From the NCBI RefSeq assembly GCF_003985125.1, contig NZ_ML133568.1, forward strand, positions 273,739 through 337,738: a stretch of DNA of 64,000 nt, read 5' to 3'. This DNA comes from Rhizobium phaseoli (lineage in GTDB: Bacteria > Pseudomonadota > Alphaproteobacteria > Rhizobiales > Rhizobiaceae). Both the position numbers and the translations under genes were made by a program. The notes under the pieces were generated by a model. That model ran no database searches. It was not told the origin of the DNA and saw nothing but the letters and a program-made list of their open reading frames with translations. Of this stretch, positions 25,685 to 35,537 are shown in pieces (the first letter of the stretch is position 1; every line of letters begins with the position of its first letter).

Positions 25685-26884
25685 TCATTCGGCGGCGGCG
25701 ACCGCGGCGCGGCGGCCGATCGTGGCCTGCGTCAGCACGAAGGCCAGGAAGGCGCAGACGGCGATGCCGGCAGCCATCGGAACGGCGGTGCCGTCGAAGA
25801 ACAGGCTCGAGATCACCATGGCGACGGCGGCGATGACGAAATGCAGCGTGCCCATCAGCGACGAGGCGGTGCCGGCGATTGCGCCGTGATCCTCAAGCGC
25901 CAGCACCGCGCTCGTCGGGATGACGAGCCCGAGGAAGCCGTAACCGATGAACAGCAAGCTCGCCATGACAGGCAGCTGATTGAAGCCTGCGGCCATCACC
26001 ACCGCCATGACGACCATCGCCAGCGCGAAGGCGCTGACGGCAATGCGCATGACGCGCACCAGGCCGAAACGCTCGCCGAGCCAGCCCGTTGCTTGCGACA
26101 CCGCGAAGAAGGACACGGCATTGATCGAGAAGGCGAAGCTGTATTGCGTCGGCGTCAGCCCGTAGTGCTGGATCAGCACGAAGGGCGAGTTGGCGAGATA
26201 GACGAGGAAGCTCGAAATGCCGAGGCCGCCGATGAAAGTCAGCGTCAGGAAATTGCGGTCGGACAGCAGCAGCCGGTAGGCAGCCATGGCGCTCCCGAGA
26301 CCGCTGCCATGGCGCTCGGCGGCCGGGCGGGTCTCGTCAAGCTGGGTGGCAAGCAGGATGAGGCCGATGAAGGCTGCCGTTGTCACGGCCCAGAACACGC
26401 CGCGCCAGCCGTAGAATTCGATGACGGCGCTGCCGGTCAACGGCGCCAGGATCGGCGAGATCGAGAAGACCAGCATCAGCAGCGACATAAGCCGCGCCGC
26501 CTGAACGCCGGTATGCATGTCGCGGACGATGGCGCGCGGAATGACCATGCCGGCCGCACCGCCGATGCCCTGGACGAAACGGAAGGCGATCAGCGTTTCG
26601 ATATCGGTCGAAAGCGCGCAGCCGATCGAGGCGACAGCAAAGAGGCCGATACCGAGATAGAGCGGCAGCTTGCGACCCCACATGTCCGAGATCGGACCAT
26701 AGACGAGCTGGGAGAGCGCAAAGGAGATGAAGAAGGCGAGAAGGGTCAGCTGGGTGACGTTATTGTCGGCATGCAGATCCTGGCCGATCGAAGGCAGCGC
26801 CGGCAGATACATGTCGATGGCAAAGGGACCGATGGCCGATAAAAGGCCGAGAATGAGGGCAATGCGGAAGAAGGAAGCCGTCAT
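25685..26884 (-). CDS. Bcr/CflA-family multidrug efflux MFS transporter
   Basis: A 399-residue, 12-helix drug:H+ antiporter. The start IALILGLLSAIGPFAIDMYLPALPSI is the Bcr/CflA hallmark (first-helix motif with D and YLPALP). It is followed by LSQLVYGPISDMWGRKLPLYLG (loop 2-3 motif A) and RFVQGIGGAAGMVIPRAIVRD (motif C region). It exports chloramphenicol- or bicyclomycin-like compounds in known members. It is divergent from a TetR gene across a 317-bp gap holding a RIME element and a dyad, so local TetR repression is plausible. Confidence 0.88.
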   Translation of the reverse strand: MTASFFRIALILGLLSAIGPFAIDMYLPALPSIGQDLHADNNVTQLTLLAFFISFALSQLVYGPISDMWGRKLPLYLGIGLFAVASIGCALSTDIETLIAFRFVQGIGGAAGMVIPRAIVRDMHTGVQAARLMSLLMLVFSISPILAPLTGSAVIEFYGWRGVFWAVTTAAFIGLILLATQLDETRPAAERHGSGLGSAMAAYRLLLSDRNFLTLTFIGGLGISSFLVYLANSPFVLIQHYGLTPTQYSFAFSINAVSFFAVSQATGWLGERFGLVRVMRIAVSAFALAMVVMAVVMAAGFNQLPVMASLLFIGYGFLGLVIPTSAVLALEDHGAIAGTASSLMGTLHFVIAAVAMVISSLFFDGTAVPMAAGIAVCAFLAFVLTQATIGRRAAVAAAE

Positions 26885-26948
26885 AATGATGATCTTTCAT
26901 AAAAGCGCGAACGAAGACGCCGGATCGTCGCTTCGCCGCAGTGCTCCT

Positions 26949-27057
26949 AGAACAGGATGATTTTGGGCCCACCGGCCTAAAATCTGAATTCTGTTCTACA
27001 TTAAGGAGTTAGAGCATGATGTCGCCCGAAAACCGCTCACACTTTTCGGCATGCTCT
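26949..27057. repeat. RIME-type intergenic mosaic element, copy 2
   Basis: Contains the same two palindromic modules as copy 1 but in reverse order and orientation: module B at 26949-26997 (AGAACAGGAT to TTCTGTTCT) and module A at 27011-27057 (AGAGCATGATG to GCATGCTCT). It occupies much of the divergent gap between the efflux gene and tetR, where RIMEs are usually found. Confidence 0.85.
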
Positions 27058-27155
27058 GGGTTCAATGATGATTGTTCGCGCGAAGACGAAGTTAAGAGCT
27101 CATATCTTCAGCGGCAGAACCAGGAGTGTCAATAAATTTGGACACATCTGTAAAA

Positions 27156-27194
27156 TTAGACGCCATTGTCTAAAACGTCAAGACGTCTTATCTT
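27156..27194 (+). promoter_or_regulatory. tetR promoter with overlapping dyad
   Basis: TTAGAC-gccatt-GTCTAA at 27156-27173 is a perfect inverted repeat. Its right arm overlaps a -35-like TTGTCT (27166-27171); 17 bases on lies TATCTT (27189-27194). The predicted transcript start falls at about the ATG of tetR, so the mRNA may be leaderless. Autorepression is the simple reading. Confidence 0.5.
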
Positions 27195-27201
27195 CGCTCT
27201 C

Positions 27202-27906
27202 ATGAACGATCGCATGATACCGGCAGCCCGGATGACGGGGCATAGCCAGCGCGGGCAATGTGCCAAGCGCATATCAATCCTCGATGCCGCCGCCGACGTT
27301 TTCTGCCGCCAGGGCTTTGCCGCCGCCAGCATCGACGAGATCGCCGCCGTCGCCTGTGTCTCCCGCCAGACGATCTACAATCACTACCGCGAGAAGGAAA
27401 CGCTGTTCGTCGCCGTCGTCGAGGATGTCATGAACCGCGCCAACGCCATGCTCTTTTCCGTGTTGTCGGCCTTCCCTGATAATGCCGACAATCTGGAGGA
27501 CGACCTGACGGTCTTCGTCATCCGCCTCAACAAGAACTGCATCTGCAACCATGACGGAAAATTCCTGCGCAAGCTGGTGCAGACGGAGGGTGAGCGCTAT
27601 CCGCATCTCTTCGAAAGCTGGCGCCAGCACGGGCCCGGCAAGCTGACGACCGCGCTTTCCGCGCTTCTCGCACGGCTGGCGCAAAAAGGAGCGCTCATCA
27701 TCGACGATTTCGACGTCGCCGCCCGGCAGTTCGTCGCGCTCGGCAATGCCGACCTGCAGATGATGACCCTTTTCGGGGGAACGCCGAGCGACGCGGAACT
27801 GGAAAAGGCGGCCCGCAATGCCGTTCGTACCTTTCTCAGAGCCTATGGCCGACCGGCGGCGGATAAGGCCGGCACTCAGCCGCAACTGGCAGCCCTATCC
27901 GGCTGA
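27202..27906 (+). CDS. TetR/AcrR-family regulator
   Basis: A 234-residue regulator with the TetR helix-turn-helix at about 22-65: RISILDAAADVFCRQGFAAASIDEIAAVACVSRQTIYNHY, followed by REKETLFVAVVEDVM. The C-terminal part resembles the TetR_C domain of AcrR-like proteins (FLRKLVQTEGERYPHLFESW). No good ribosome site precedes any of the possible ATGs (27202, 27214, 27232), in line with a leaderless message. It is divergent from the Bcr/CflA efflux gene, its probable target. Its stop codon directly abuts the stop of the convergent response regulator gene (TGATCA). Confidence 0.85.
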   Translation: MNDRMIPAARMTGHSQRGQCAKRISILDAAADVFCRQGFAAASIDEIAAVACVSRQTIYNHYREKETLFVAVVEDVMNRANAMLFSVLSAFPDNADNLEDDLTVFVIRLNKNCICNHDGKFLRKLVQTEGERYPHLFESWRQHGPGKLTTALSALLARLAQKGALIIDDFDVAARQFVALGNADLQMMTLFGGTPSDAELEKAARNAVRTFLRAYGRPAADKAGTQPQLAALSG

Positions 27907-28347
27907 TCAGGCGAAAACCGTCATCTGCGCCGGCACGACCGCGAACATGCCGACGCGGCGCGCGGCAAGATATTTGACCAGCTGTTCGACAACCGAGGGC
28001 ATGACCGGCTTCTGAACGACGCCGACCGCGCCCTTGACGCCGTCGGCGACGGTCTCTGGATTGCCGGTCATGAAGACGACGGCGATGCCATGCTCTTGCG
28101 CCAGCCGCCTGCCGAGATCGGGCCCGGTCGGGCCATCGGCGAGATTGACGTCGACGAAGGCGATATCGGCCGACGGTGCCAGCCGCAGCGCCTGTTCGCG
28201 ATCATTCGCCAGGCCGACGACCTGCATGCCCATGCCTTCCACCGTCGCGCCGAGATCGAGGGCGATGAGGAATTCATCCTCGACGATCAATACGCGCTGT
28301 TTGATGAGATCATCTCGCTGCCAGCGCCGCACGACATTGGTGGCCAT
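27907..28347 (-). CDS. Single-domain response regulator
   Basis: A 146-residue protein with only a receiver domain: acidic cluster E23-D24-E25 in VLIVEDE, phosphoacceptor Asp66 in IAFVDVNL, switch Thr in VVFMTGNPE and Lys in VVQKP. The sequence around VVGLANDREQALRL and DIAFVDVNLADGPTG is closer to the receiver of PhyR-like proteins than to CheY. It has no output domain, so it probably acts as a phosphate shuttle or sink. ATG 28347 follows AAGGGGA. An exact EcfG-type promoter lies about 80 bases upstream, linking it to the general stress response. Confidence 0.85.
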   Translation of the reverse strand: MATNVVRRWQRDDLIKQRVLIVEDEFLIALDLGATVEGMGMQVVGLANDREQALRLAPSADIAFVDVNLADGPTGPDLGRRLAQEHGIAVVFMTGNPETVADGVKGAVGVVQKPVMPSVVEQLVKYLAARRVGMFAVVPAQMTVFA

Positions 28348-28425
28348 GATACGTCCCCTTGTTACGCACATACTTCGAAAGAAGGATCCGCTTCTGCAGC
28401 TGTGCCTGCCGAAACTCATTGTCGT

Positions 28426-28450
28426 AACGGCGAACTTGACAATATGTTCC
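28426..28450 (-). promoter_or_regulatory. EcfG/RpoE2-type general stress promoter of the response regulator
   Basis: On the minus strand GGAAC (28450-28446), 16 bases, CGTT (28429-28426), an exact match to the rhizobial stress-sigma consensus. The predicted leader to the ATG at 28347 is about 73 bases long. Confidence 0.72.
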
Positions 28451-28609
28451 GCGGTGGAACGCGATTTTTGTGATTTAAGAGATTGTTAACGTTGATGAAT
28501 TCTTAACAGGACACCAGCGAAGGCAAAAACCATCGCCGATCTTGAGGGTGCATCTCTGGTTGCGGACACGATAACGCGATATGATTATTCATTGGCTTGA
28601 GGATCGGCT

Positions 28610-29149
28610 TTGAGAACCAAGATTATCGTGCTCGCCGTCGCGACCAGCAGCCTTTTTGTCTACACCAAGGTGATGGCCAGGATCGGCTCGGGCTCACCGC
28701 CCCCGGTCGCGCCGATGGAACAACGCGCTGATCTCATTCGCGTCTATAAATCCGAACGCCGCATGGTTCTCCTCAGAGGCGACGCTCCCATTGCGACCTA
28801 TCAAATTTCTCTGGGCGGTGCTGCCGATGCCGGCCCCAAACAACGCGAAGGCGACGAGAAGACGCCGGAAGGCCTTTATGAAATAGACTGGCGCAATCCG
28901 AAATCGATGGCGCATCTGAGCCTGCACATCTCCTATCCCAACCCGAAAGAGCAGCGCGCGGCTGAAGCAAACGGCTTTCCGCCCGGCGGCAGCATCATGA
29001 TCCACGGGCTGCCCAATGGCTGGGGCCTGCTCGGGCAAGCCCACCGCCTGTGGGACTGGACGGATGGCTGTATCGCTGTCACCAATACGGAAATGAGCGA
29101 GATCTGGGCCCGCGTCCCAGATCATACTCCGATCGACATCATGCCCTGA
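28610..29149 (+). CDS. L,D-transpeptidase (YkuD domain) family protein
   Basis: A 179-residue protein with an N-terminal signal or anchor helix (TKIIVLAVATSSLFVYT) and one YkuD domain: DLIRVYKSERRMVLLRGD at the start, then EGDEKTPEGLYEIDWRN, His132 in MIHGLPN and catalytic Cys154 in WTDGCIAVTN. Such enzymes make 3-3 peptidoglycan cross-links or attach proteins to the wall in the periplasm. The start is TTG with GAGGA six bases before it. It converges with the broken msrA gene, eight bases apart. Confidence 0.85.
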   Translation: MRTKIIVLAVATSSLFVYTKVMARIGSGSPPPVAPMEQRADLIRVYKSERRMVLLRGDAPIATYQISLGGAADAGPKQREGDEKTPEGLYEIDWRNPKSMAHLSLHISYPNPKEQRAAEANGFPPGGSIMIHGLPNGWGLLGQAHRLWDWTDGCIAVTNTEMSEIWARVPDHTPIDIMP

Positions 29150-29157
29150 CCGGCCAA

Positions 29158-29857
29158 TCAGCCCTTGGTCTTGCCGACGAGGACCGGCTGGCTGCGATAG
29201 CTGGCGGGAAACAGCGACTTCAGGCTTTCGATTTTCGGCAGGTCGTTATAGACGATATAGGGATAGGTCGGGTTGAGCGTCAGGAAGTCCTGATGATAGG
29301 CTTCGGCAGGATAGAAGCCGTCGGCATCGGACACTTTGGTGACGATCGGCCGCGGAAAGGCATGCGCCTTGTCGAGCTGGTCAATATAGCGCTCGGCGAC
29401 CTTGCGCTGCTGCGGAGACGAACAGCACCGAACGATATTGCGTGCCCCGGTCCGGTCCCTGGTAATTCAGCTGCGTCGGATTGTGCGCCACCGAGAAGAA
29501 GATCTGCAACAACCTGCCGTAGCTGACCTGTTTCGGATCGAACTTCACCTCGACGGCTTCGGCGTGACCTGTCGAGCCGGTGCTGACGGTTTCGTACTGC
29601 GCCGTCTTGGCCGTGCCGCCGGCATAACCGGAGACGGCGCTTTCGACGCCCTTCACATGCTGGAACACGCCCTGGACGCCCCAGAAGCAGCCGCCGGCGA
29701 AAATGGCGGTCTCAGTGCCGGAGCCGGCAGCCTCGTCGATCTCAGGCGGCGGGATGACGACCGCCTCTTCGGCAGCGACAGTTACATCCGCACCGAGCAA
29801 GACAGCCGCGACGGCAAGGAACGCGGCGAGGCGCCGGCGGTTGGAAGACATGGACAT
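29158..29857 (-). pseudogene. msrA: Peptide methionine sulfoxide reductase A, frameshifted
   Basis: The first part encodes a signal peptide (RRRLAAFLAVAAVLLGADVTVAA), the catalytic motif AGGCFWGVQ and the MsrA core GVESAVSGYAGG, HAEAVEV and NPTQLNYQGPDRGTQYRSVLFVS, then leaves frame near 29419 and stops. The other frame continues exactly where the family requires: SPQQRKVAERYI, then SDADGFYPAEAYHQDF and a normal end at 29158. A short direct repeat (CGTCT) next to the break suggests loss of one 5-base unit. The full product would be a periplasmic repair enzyme for oxidised methionine. A sequencing error cannot be excluded. Confidence 0.8.
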
Positions 29858-30065
29858 CGGGCTACCTCCAGAGGGTCGGCCAAATCCTTGCTCACCCTTG
29901 CAAAAGCTGCAAATCACAAACCGGTTGCTCACGCTGATGTGACAGCCAGAAGAAAGCGCCTGTGCGAAGTTGAAACATCCCTCAAGTTGAGTTGACAATC
30001 TCGTGAGGAGTGAGGAGAGTGCGGCCGGTCAGAGCCAGCATCGCCTGTATCCTTGGGGGGAACCT

Positions 30066-33000
30066 ATGTCCGTGCGCTCGTTCTTTGCTTTCGCCAGCAT
30101 TGCATTTTTATCCATGATCGCCGTCAGTTTTCCAGCCGCCGCTGCGGAAACCAAGCGTGACATCCAGACGATCAAGGACGCCGATTTCTTCGGCTTCGAT
30201 CTTCGCACCGAGCAGAACGTCTCGCTCGATCAGTGCAAGACCTCCTGCATCGGCGACAAGAGCTGCAAGGCCTTCACCTACAATCCCAAGGTGAAATGGT
30301 GCTTCCTCAAATCCGATTTCAAGACGATGAACGCCTTCCCCGGCGCCATCGCCGGCAAGATCGTCGAGACGGCCGCCCAGAAGGAGCCGGATATCGGCGC
30401 GCCGCCGCGCCTGACCTTCCTGACCAACGACCTGATCCAGCAGGCCCATGACTTCAGGGACAATCTTGCCCTGACCGACGCCCAGCAGGGTCAGAGCGTC
30501 GACAGCCTGACGGCCAGCGCCCGTCTCGACATGACCGCCAACAATCTGACGGACGCGCTGACAGCCTTCCACGGCGCGCTGTCGATCACCCCCGGCGATG
30601 CCGATCTCTGGCTCGAAACCGCACGTGCGGCCATTTCCTACGGCAGCACCGAGAGCAGCGTCACCGGCCAGGCCGTGCTCGACGCGCTGAACGGCTACGA
30701 GCTGACGCGCACCAAGGCCAAGCGCGCCGAGGCGCTGTCCGTGCTCGCCACCGCGCTGGAACGAAACGCCAATTACCGCCCGGCGCTCTATGCCTACAAG
30801 GCGAGCCTGGCGCTAGTTGCCTCCGACGAGGTGCAGACCGCCTATGTGCAGCTGAAAGCGACGCAGGGCTTCCGCATCACCGAACACACTGTCGACGCCG
30901 ATAGCGCCACGCCACGGGCTTGCGTCACCTTCTCCGAAGCGCTGATCAAGACCACCGACTACACGCCCTTCGTGACGCTGAACGGCGCCGCACCCAAGGC
31001 GCTGGAAACCAAGGACAAGCAGATCTGCCTCGAGGGGCTGACGCATGGCGAGACCTATAAGATCGCCTTCCGCACCGGCCTGCCGTCTTCGGTCGACGAG
31101 GCGCTCGAAGAGCCCGTTACCATCGACGTCTATATCAAGGACCGCAGCCAGATGGTGCGGTTTACCGGCGACAGCTTCGTGCTGCCCTCGACGGCGCGCC
31201 GCGGCATTCCCATCGTCTCGGTCAACCTGACCTCGGCCAATCTCAAGCTCTACCGCATCGGCGATCGCGCCATCGCACCGCTGTTGACCAACTCGCAGTT
31301 CCTCAGCCAGCTCGACGGCTACAGCGCCCAGAACATCGAGGATCAGAACGGCGAACTGGTCTGGCAGGGCTCGATCGACATCGCCAACGACCTCAACAAG
31401 GACATCGTCACCAGCTTCCCGGTCGACGAGGCGCTGCCGGAGCGCAAGCCCGGCATCTACGTGCTGACCGCGACGGCGCCGAACGCCCCGGCACAGGAGT
31501 GGGATTCGCAGGCGACGCAATGGTTCCTCGTCTCCGATATCGGCATCACCACCTATGCCGGCACCGACGGGCTCAACGTCTTTGCCCGCTCGCTTGCCTC
31601 GGCCAAGCCGATGGCTGGCGTCGAGCTGCAGCTGCTCGCCAAGAACAATGAAGTGCTCGGCACCGCGACGACCGACGAAAACGGCCGCGCCACCTTCACT
31701 GCCGGCCTGATCCGCGGCACGGCGGCGCTGACCCCCGCCGTCATCGCTGCCAAGAACGGCACGTCGGACTATGTTTTCCTCGACATGACCCGCGCCGGCT
31801 TCGACCTTTCCGACCGTGGTGTCACCGGCCGCGCCGCACCCGGCGCGATCGACGTTCTGACATTCACCGAACGCGGCATCTACCGCGCCGGCGAGACGGT
31901 GCATGCCCAGGCGCTTGCCCGCGACACCGACGGCAATGCCATCGAGAACCTGCCGCTCACCTTCATCTTCAGCCGCCCGGACGGCGTCGAAGACCGGCGG
32001 ATCGTCAGCCAGACCAGCAATCTCGGCGGTTATTCCGTCGATTTCGCCACCCAGGAAAACGCCATGCGCGGCACCTGGACGATGAACATCTATACCGATC
32101 CGAAGGGCAGCGCGATCGCCAGCAAAACGTTCCTCGTCGATGATTTTGTGCCCGATCGCACCGACATGGAGATCAAGACCGAGGCCAAGGAAATTGGCCC
32201 GGATACGCCGGCGCATATCGCCATTTCGGGCAAGTATCTCTATGGCGCCCCGGCGGTCGGGCTGACGCTCGAAGGCGACGTCGTCGTCAAGCCGACGCGT
32301 GAGAGCGCCGCCTATAAGGGCTTCCTGTTCGGGCTCGCCGACGAAGAAGCGAACGAAGATTCCCGCCTGCCGATCGACGATCTGCCGGTGCTCGACGAGA
32401 ACGGCGAAGCTACGACCGATCTGACCGTCGTCGACTTGCCGGCAACGACGCAGCTGCTCAACGCCACCGTCTATGTGAGAATGCAGGAAGCAGGCGGACG
32501 CGCCATCGAGCGCTCGCTTGTCATTCCGGTCAAGAGCGAGCGGGCGACGATCGGCATCAAGCCGGAATTTTCCGACGAGCTGCCCGAGAATTCGATCGCC
32601 AACTTCACGGTGATCGGCGTCGATGCCGACGGCAAGAAGCAGGAAACCAAGGGCCTGCGCTGGAAATTCTACAGCCTCAACCGCGAATACCAATGGTATC
32701 GCGAGGGAACGGCGTGGAAATACGAGCCGGTCTATACCGCCGAGCAGGTCGCCAACGGCAGCGTCGACGCGACGATGGACGGCGGCAAGATTTCGGTGCC
32801 GGTGAAATGGGGCCGCTATCGTCTCGAAGTGGAAAACCCGGATGCCGACGGTGCGACCTCGAGCGTCGAATTCGACGCCGGCTGGTTCGTCACTTCGACG
32901 TCGACCGAAACGCCCGACGGCCTGGAAATCGCCCTCGACAAGGACAGCTACAAGATCGGTGAGACGGCCAAGCTGAAGGTCACCTCGCGCTACGGCGGCC

Positions 33001-35537
33001 AGCTGATGGTAACGGCCGGAACCGAAAAGCTCGTCGCCGTACAGAATGCCGCGATCGGCGAGACCGGCGGCGAGGTCGACATTCCGGGCACCGCGGACTG
33101 GGGCGCCGGCGCCTATGTGACCGCGACACTCTTCCGCCCCGGCGACGCGCAGGACAGCCACATGCCGATGCGCTCAATCGGCATCAAATGGCTGAAGGTC
33201 GATCCCGAACAACGCGCGCTGCAGGTCAAGCTCGACACGCCGGAAAAGATGCTGCCGCGCGGACCGTTGAACATCGGCCTGCAGGTGGCCGGTGCGGGCA
33301 CCAATGAGGATGCCTATGTCACGGTAGCCGCCGTCGATGTCGGCATTCTCAACCTGACGCGCTACGAACCGCCCAATCCCGAGGATTGGTATTTCGGTCA
33401 GCGCCAGCTCGGCCTTGAAATCCGTGACCTCTATGGCCGTCTGATCGACGGTTCGCTGGGTGCGACCGGCAAGCTCAGGACCGGCGGCGACGGCGGCGCC
33501 ATTGCGCTGCAGGCCAGCCCGCCGACGCAGAAGCTCGTCGCCTTCTTCTCCGGTCCGGTGAAGCTCGACGCCGAAGGCAAGGCCAAGGTTTCCTTCGACA
33601 TTCCGCAATTCAACGGCACGGCCCGCGTCATGGCGGTCGCCTGGTCGAAGAGCGGCGTCGGCCACGGCGTCAAGGATGTCATCATCCGGGACCCTGTCGT
33701 CATCACCGCCAGCCTGCCGAAATTCCTCGCCCCCGGCGATAAGGCCAATTTGCGCCTCGACATCGCCAATACCGATGCGCCGGCCGGCGACTTCAAACTG
33801 CAGCTGACCGGCAATGAGGCGGTCGGTATCGAGCAGGCCTCGGCCGCGCAGACGATCCGCCTCGAGGCCGGCGCAAAGACGGAGCTGACGCTTTCGCTGA
33901 TCGGCAAACAGCCGGGCCCCGGCAGCGTCTCGATCAACCTCTCCGACGCCTCCGGCCTGTCGCTCGACCAGACCGTCGACGTGCCGGTACGCCCGTCGTC
34001 CCTGCCGATCACCCAGCGCAGGGTGCTGGCGCTGAAGCCGGGGGCCAAGCTCACCGTCGACAAGAACCTTTTGGCCGACAGCGTGCTGCCCGGGGCCGCC
34101 ATCAGCGTCAACGTCACCCGTTCGGCCGCCTTCGACGTTCCGGCGCTGCTGATGACGCTCGACCGCTATCCCTTCGGCTGCGCCGAGCAGACCACCAGCC
34201 GGGCGCTGCCGCTGCTCTACTTCGCCGAAGTGGCGAAGCAAGCCGGCATCGAAAACGACGACGACGTGCACAAGCGCGTGCAGGACGCGATCTACCGGGT
34301 ACTCTCCTACCAGGCCTCGGCCGGCAGCTTCGGCCTCTGGGGGCCGGATTCGGGCGACGTCTGGCTCGATTCCTACGTCACCGATTTCCTGACGCGTGCC
34401 CGCGAAATGAAATATGACGTGCCGGAACGGGCCTTCGTGCAGGCACTCGAAAACCTGCAGAATACGCTCTCCTACACCACCGACATCAAGGGCCAGGGCG
34501 ACCAGATCGCCTATGCCATCTATGTGCTCGCCCGCAACAAGAAGGCGGCGATCAGCGATCTGCGTTATTACGCCGATACGATGATCAACGACTTCCCGAC
34601 GCCGCTCGCCAAGGCGCATATAGCCGCCGCACTGGCGCTCTACGGCGACGCCCAGCGCTCGAAGAACATTTTCGTCGACGCGCTGCAGATGTCGCAGCAG
34701 TCCATGGTGTCGCGCGTGAACCTGTCGCGTACCGATTACGGCACGATCCTGCGCGACGGCGCGGCGATCCTGGCGCTTGCCGCCGAAAGCCGGCCGGTGC
34801 CGCCTGTGGTGCCGGATCTTGCCAAGGCCGTCGCCAAGGAATGGGGCCGCAGCAAATACAAGAGCACCCAGGAAGAAAGCTGGATGCTGCTTGCCGCCCG
34901 CGCCATCCAGGGCGGGGATGACGGCCTGAAGGTCGACGTCAATGGCGCGCCGCACACCGGCGCCTACATGGCCCGGATGACCGGCGAGGCGCTCGCCGAC
35001 CATCCGCTGACCTTGACCAACCAGACCAACGATGCGGTCTCGGCTGTCGTCACCACCGTTGCCGCTCCGACCGTGCCGCTGCCGGCCGGCGGCGACGGCT
35101 TCCTCATCGAGCGCAGCTATTACACGCTCGACGGCGAAGAGGCGAATGTCAGCGAGGCGCAGCAGAACGAACGCTATGTCGTCGTCATCCATGTGCGCGA
35201 GACCAACGACTGGCAATCGCGCATCGTCATCACCGATCTGCTGCCGGCCGGTTTCGAGATCGACAATCCGAACCTCGTCGACAGCGCCCAGATGACGAAC
35301 TTCGACTGGATCGGCGAAATCTCCGCCGCCCATACCGAATTCCGTTACGATCGTTTCGTCGCTGCCTTCAACCGCGCGCCGGGCGACGAACGGGAATTCA
35401 ACGTCGCCTATGTCGTGCGCGCCGTCACTCCCGGCACCTACGACCATCCGGCCGCAAGCGTCGAAGACATGTATCGACCCGAGCTTTCGGCCCGCACGGC
35501 GACCGGCAAGATGGAGGTCGTGGCAGCGCAACAATGA
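30066..35537 (+). CDS. Bacterial alpha-2-macroglobulin with N-terminal PAN/apple domain
   Basis: An 1823-residue periplasmic protease-trap protein. After a Sec signal (about 1-27) comes a PAN/apple-like domain with Cys57, 61, 67 and 79 (QCKTSC ... SCKAFTYNP), then helical repeats, A2M_N and macroglobulin beta domains. The thioester motif GCAEQ is intact (Cys1372) and followed by TTSRALPLLYFAE and a helical thioester domain. It ends in a receptor-like beta domain. No lipobox is seen, so unlike E. coli YfhM it may be soluble. The stop overlaps pbpC by ATGA, the classic yfhM-pbpC pairing, which suggests joint envelope defence and repair. Confidence 0.93.
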   Translation: MSVRSFFAFASIAFLSMIAVSFPAAAAETKRDIQTIKDADFFGFDLRTEQNVSLDQCKTSCIGDKSCKAFTYNPKVKWCFLKSDFKTMNAFPGAIAGKIVETAAQKEPDIGAPPRLTFLTNDLIQQAHDFRDNLALTDAQQGQSVDSLTASARLDMTANNLTDALTAFHGALSITPGDADLWLETARAAISYGSTESSVTGQAVLDALNGYELTRTKAKRAEALSVLATALERNANYRPALYAYKASLALVASDEVQTAYVQLKATQGFRITEHTVDADSATPRACVTFSEALIKTTDYTPFVTLNGAAPKALETKDKQICLEGLTHGETYKIAFRTGLPSSVDEALEEPVTIDVYIKDRSQMVRFTGDSFVLPSTARRGIPIVSVNLTSANLKLYRIGDRAIAPLLTNSQFLSQLDGYSAQNIEDQNGELVWQGSIDIANDLNKDIVTSFPVDEALPERKPGIYVLTATAPNAPAQEWDSQATQWFLVSDIGITTYAGTDGLNVFARSLASAKPMAGVELQLLAKNNEVLGTATTDENGRATFTAGLIRGTAALTPAVIAAKNGTSDYVFLDMTRAGFDLSDRGVTGRAAPGAIDVLTFTERGIYRAGETVHAQALARDTDGNAIENLPLTFIFSRPDGVEDRRIVSQTSNLGGYSVDFATQENAMRGTWTMNIYTDPKGSAIASKTFLVDDFVPDRTDMEIKTEAKEIGPDTPAHIAISGKYLYGAPAVGLTLEGDVVVKPTRESAAYKGFLFGLADEEANEDSRLPIDDLPVLDENGEATTDLTVVDLPATTQLLNATVYVRMQEAGGRAIERSLVIPVKSERATIGIKPEFSDELPENSIANFTVIGVDADGKKQETKGLRWKFYSLNREYQWYREGTAWKYEPVYTAEQVANGSVDATMDGGKISVPVKWGRYRLEVENPDADGATSSVEFDAGWFVTSTSTETPDGLEIALDKDSYKIGETAKLKVTSRYGGQLMVTAGTEKLVAVQNAAIGETGGEVDIPGTADWGAGAYVTATLFRPGDAQDSHMPMRSIGIKWLKVDPEQRALQVKLDTPEKMLPRGPLNIGLQVAGAGTNEDAYVTVAAVDVGILNLTRYEPPNPEDWYFGQRQLGLEIRDLYGRLIDGSLGATGKLRTGGDGGAIALQASPPTQKLVAFFSGPVKLDAEGKAKVSFDIPQFNGTARVMAVAWSKSGVGHGVKDVIIRDPVVITASLPKFLAPGDKANLRLDIANTDAPAGDFKLQLTGNEAVGIEQASAAQTIRLEAGAKTELTLSLIGKQPGPGSVSINLSDASGLSLDQTVDVPVRPSSLPITQRRVLALKPGAKLTVDKNLLADSVLPGAAISVNVTRSAAFDVPALLMTLDRYPFGCAEQTTSRALPLLYFAEVAKQAGIENDDDVHKRVQDAIYRVLSYQASAGSFGLWGPDSGDVWLDSYVTDFLTRAREMKYDVPERAFVQALENLQNTLSYTTDIKGQGDQIAYAIYVLARNKKAAISDLRYYADTMINDFPTPLAKAHIAAALALYGDAQRSKNIFVDALQMSQQSMVSRVNLSRTDYGTILRDGAAILALAAESRPVPPVVPDLAKAVAKEWGRSKYKSTQEESWMLLAARAIQGGDDGLKVDVNGAPHTGAYMARMTGEALADHPLTLTNQTNDAVSAVVTTVAAPTVPLPAGGDGFLIERSYYTLDGEEANVSEAQQNERYVVVIHVRETNDWQSRIVITDLLPAGFEIDNPNLVDSAQMTNFDWIGEISAAHTEFRYDRFVAAFNRAPGDEREFNVAYVVRAVTPGTYDHPAASVEDMYRPELSARTATGKMEVVAAQQ

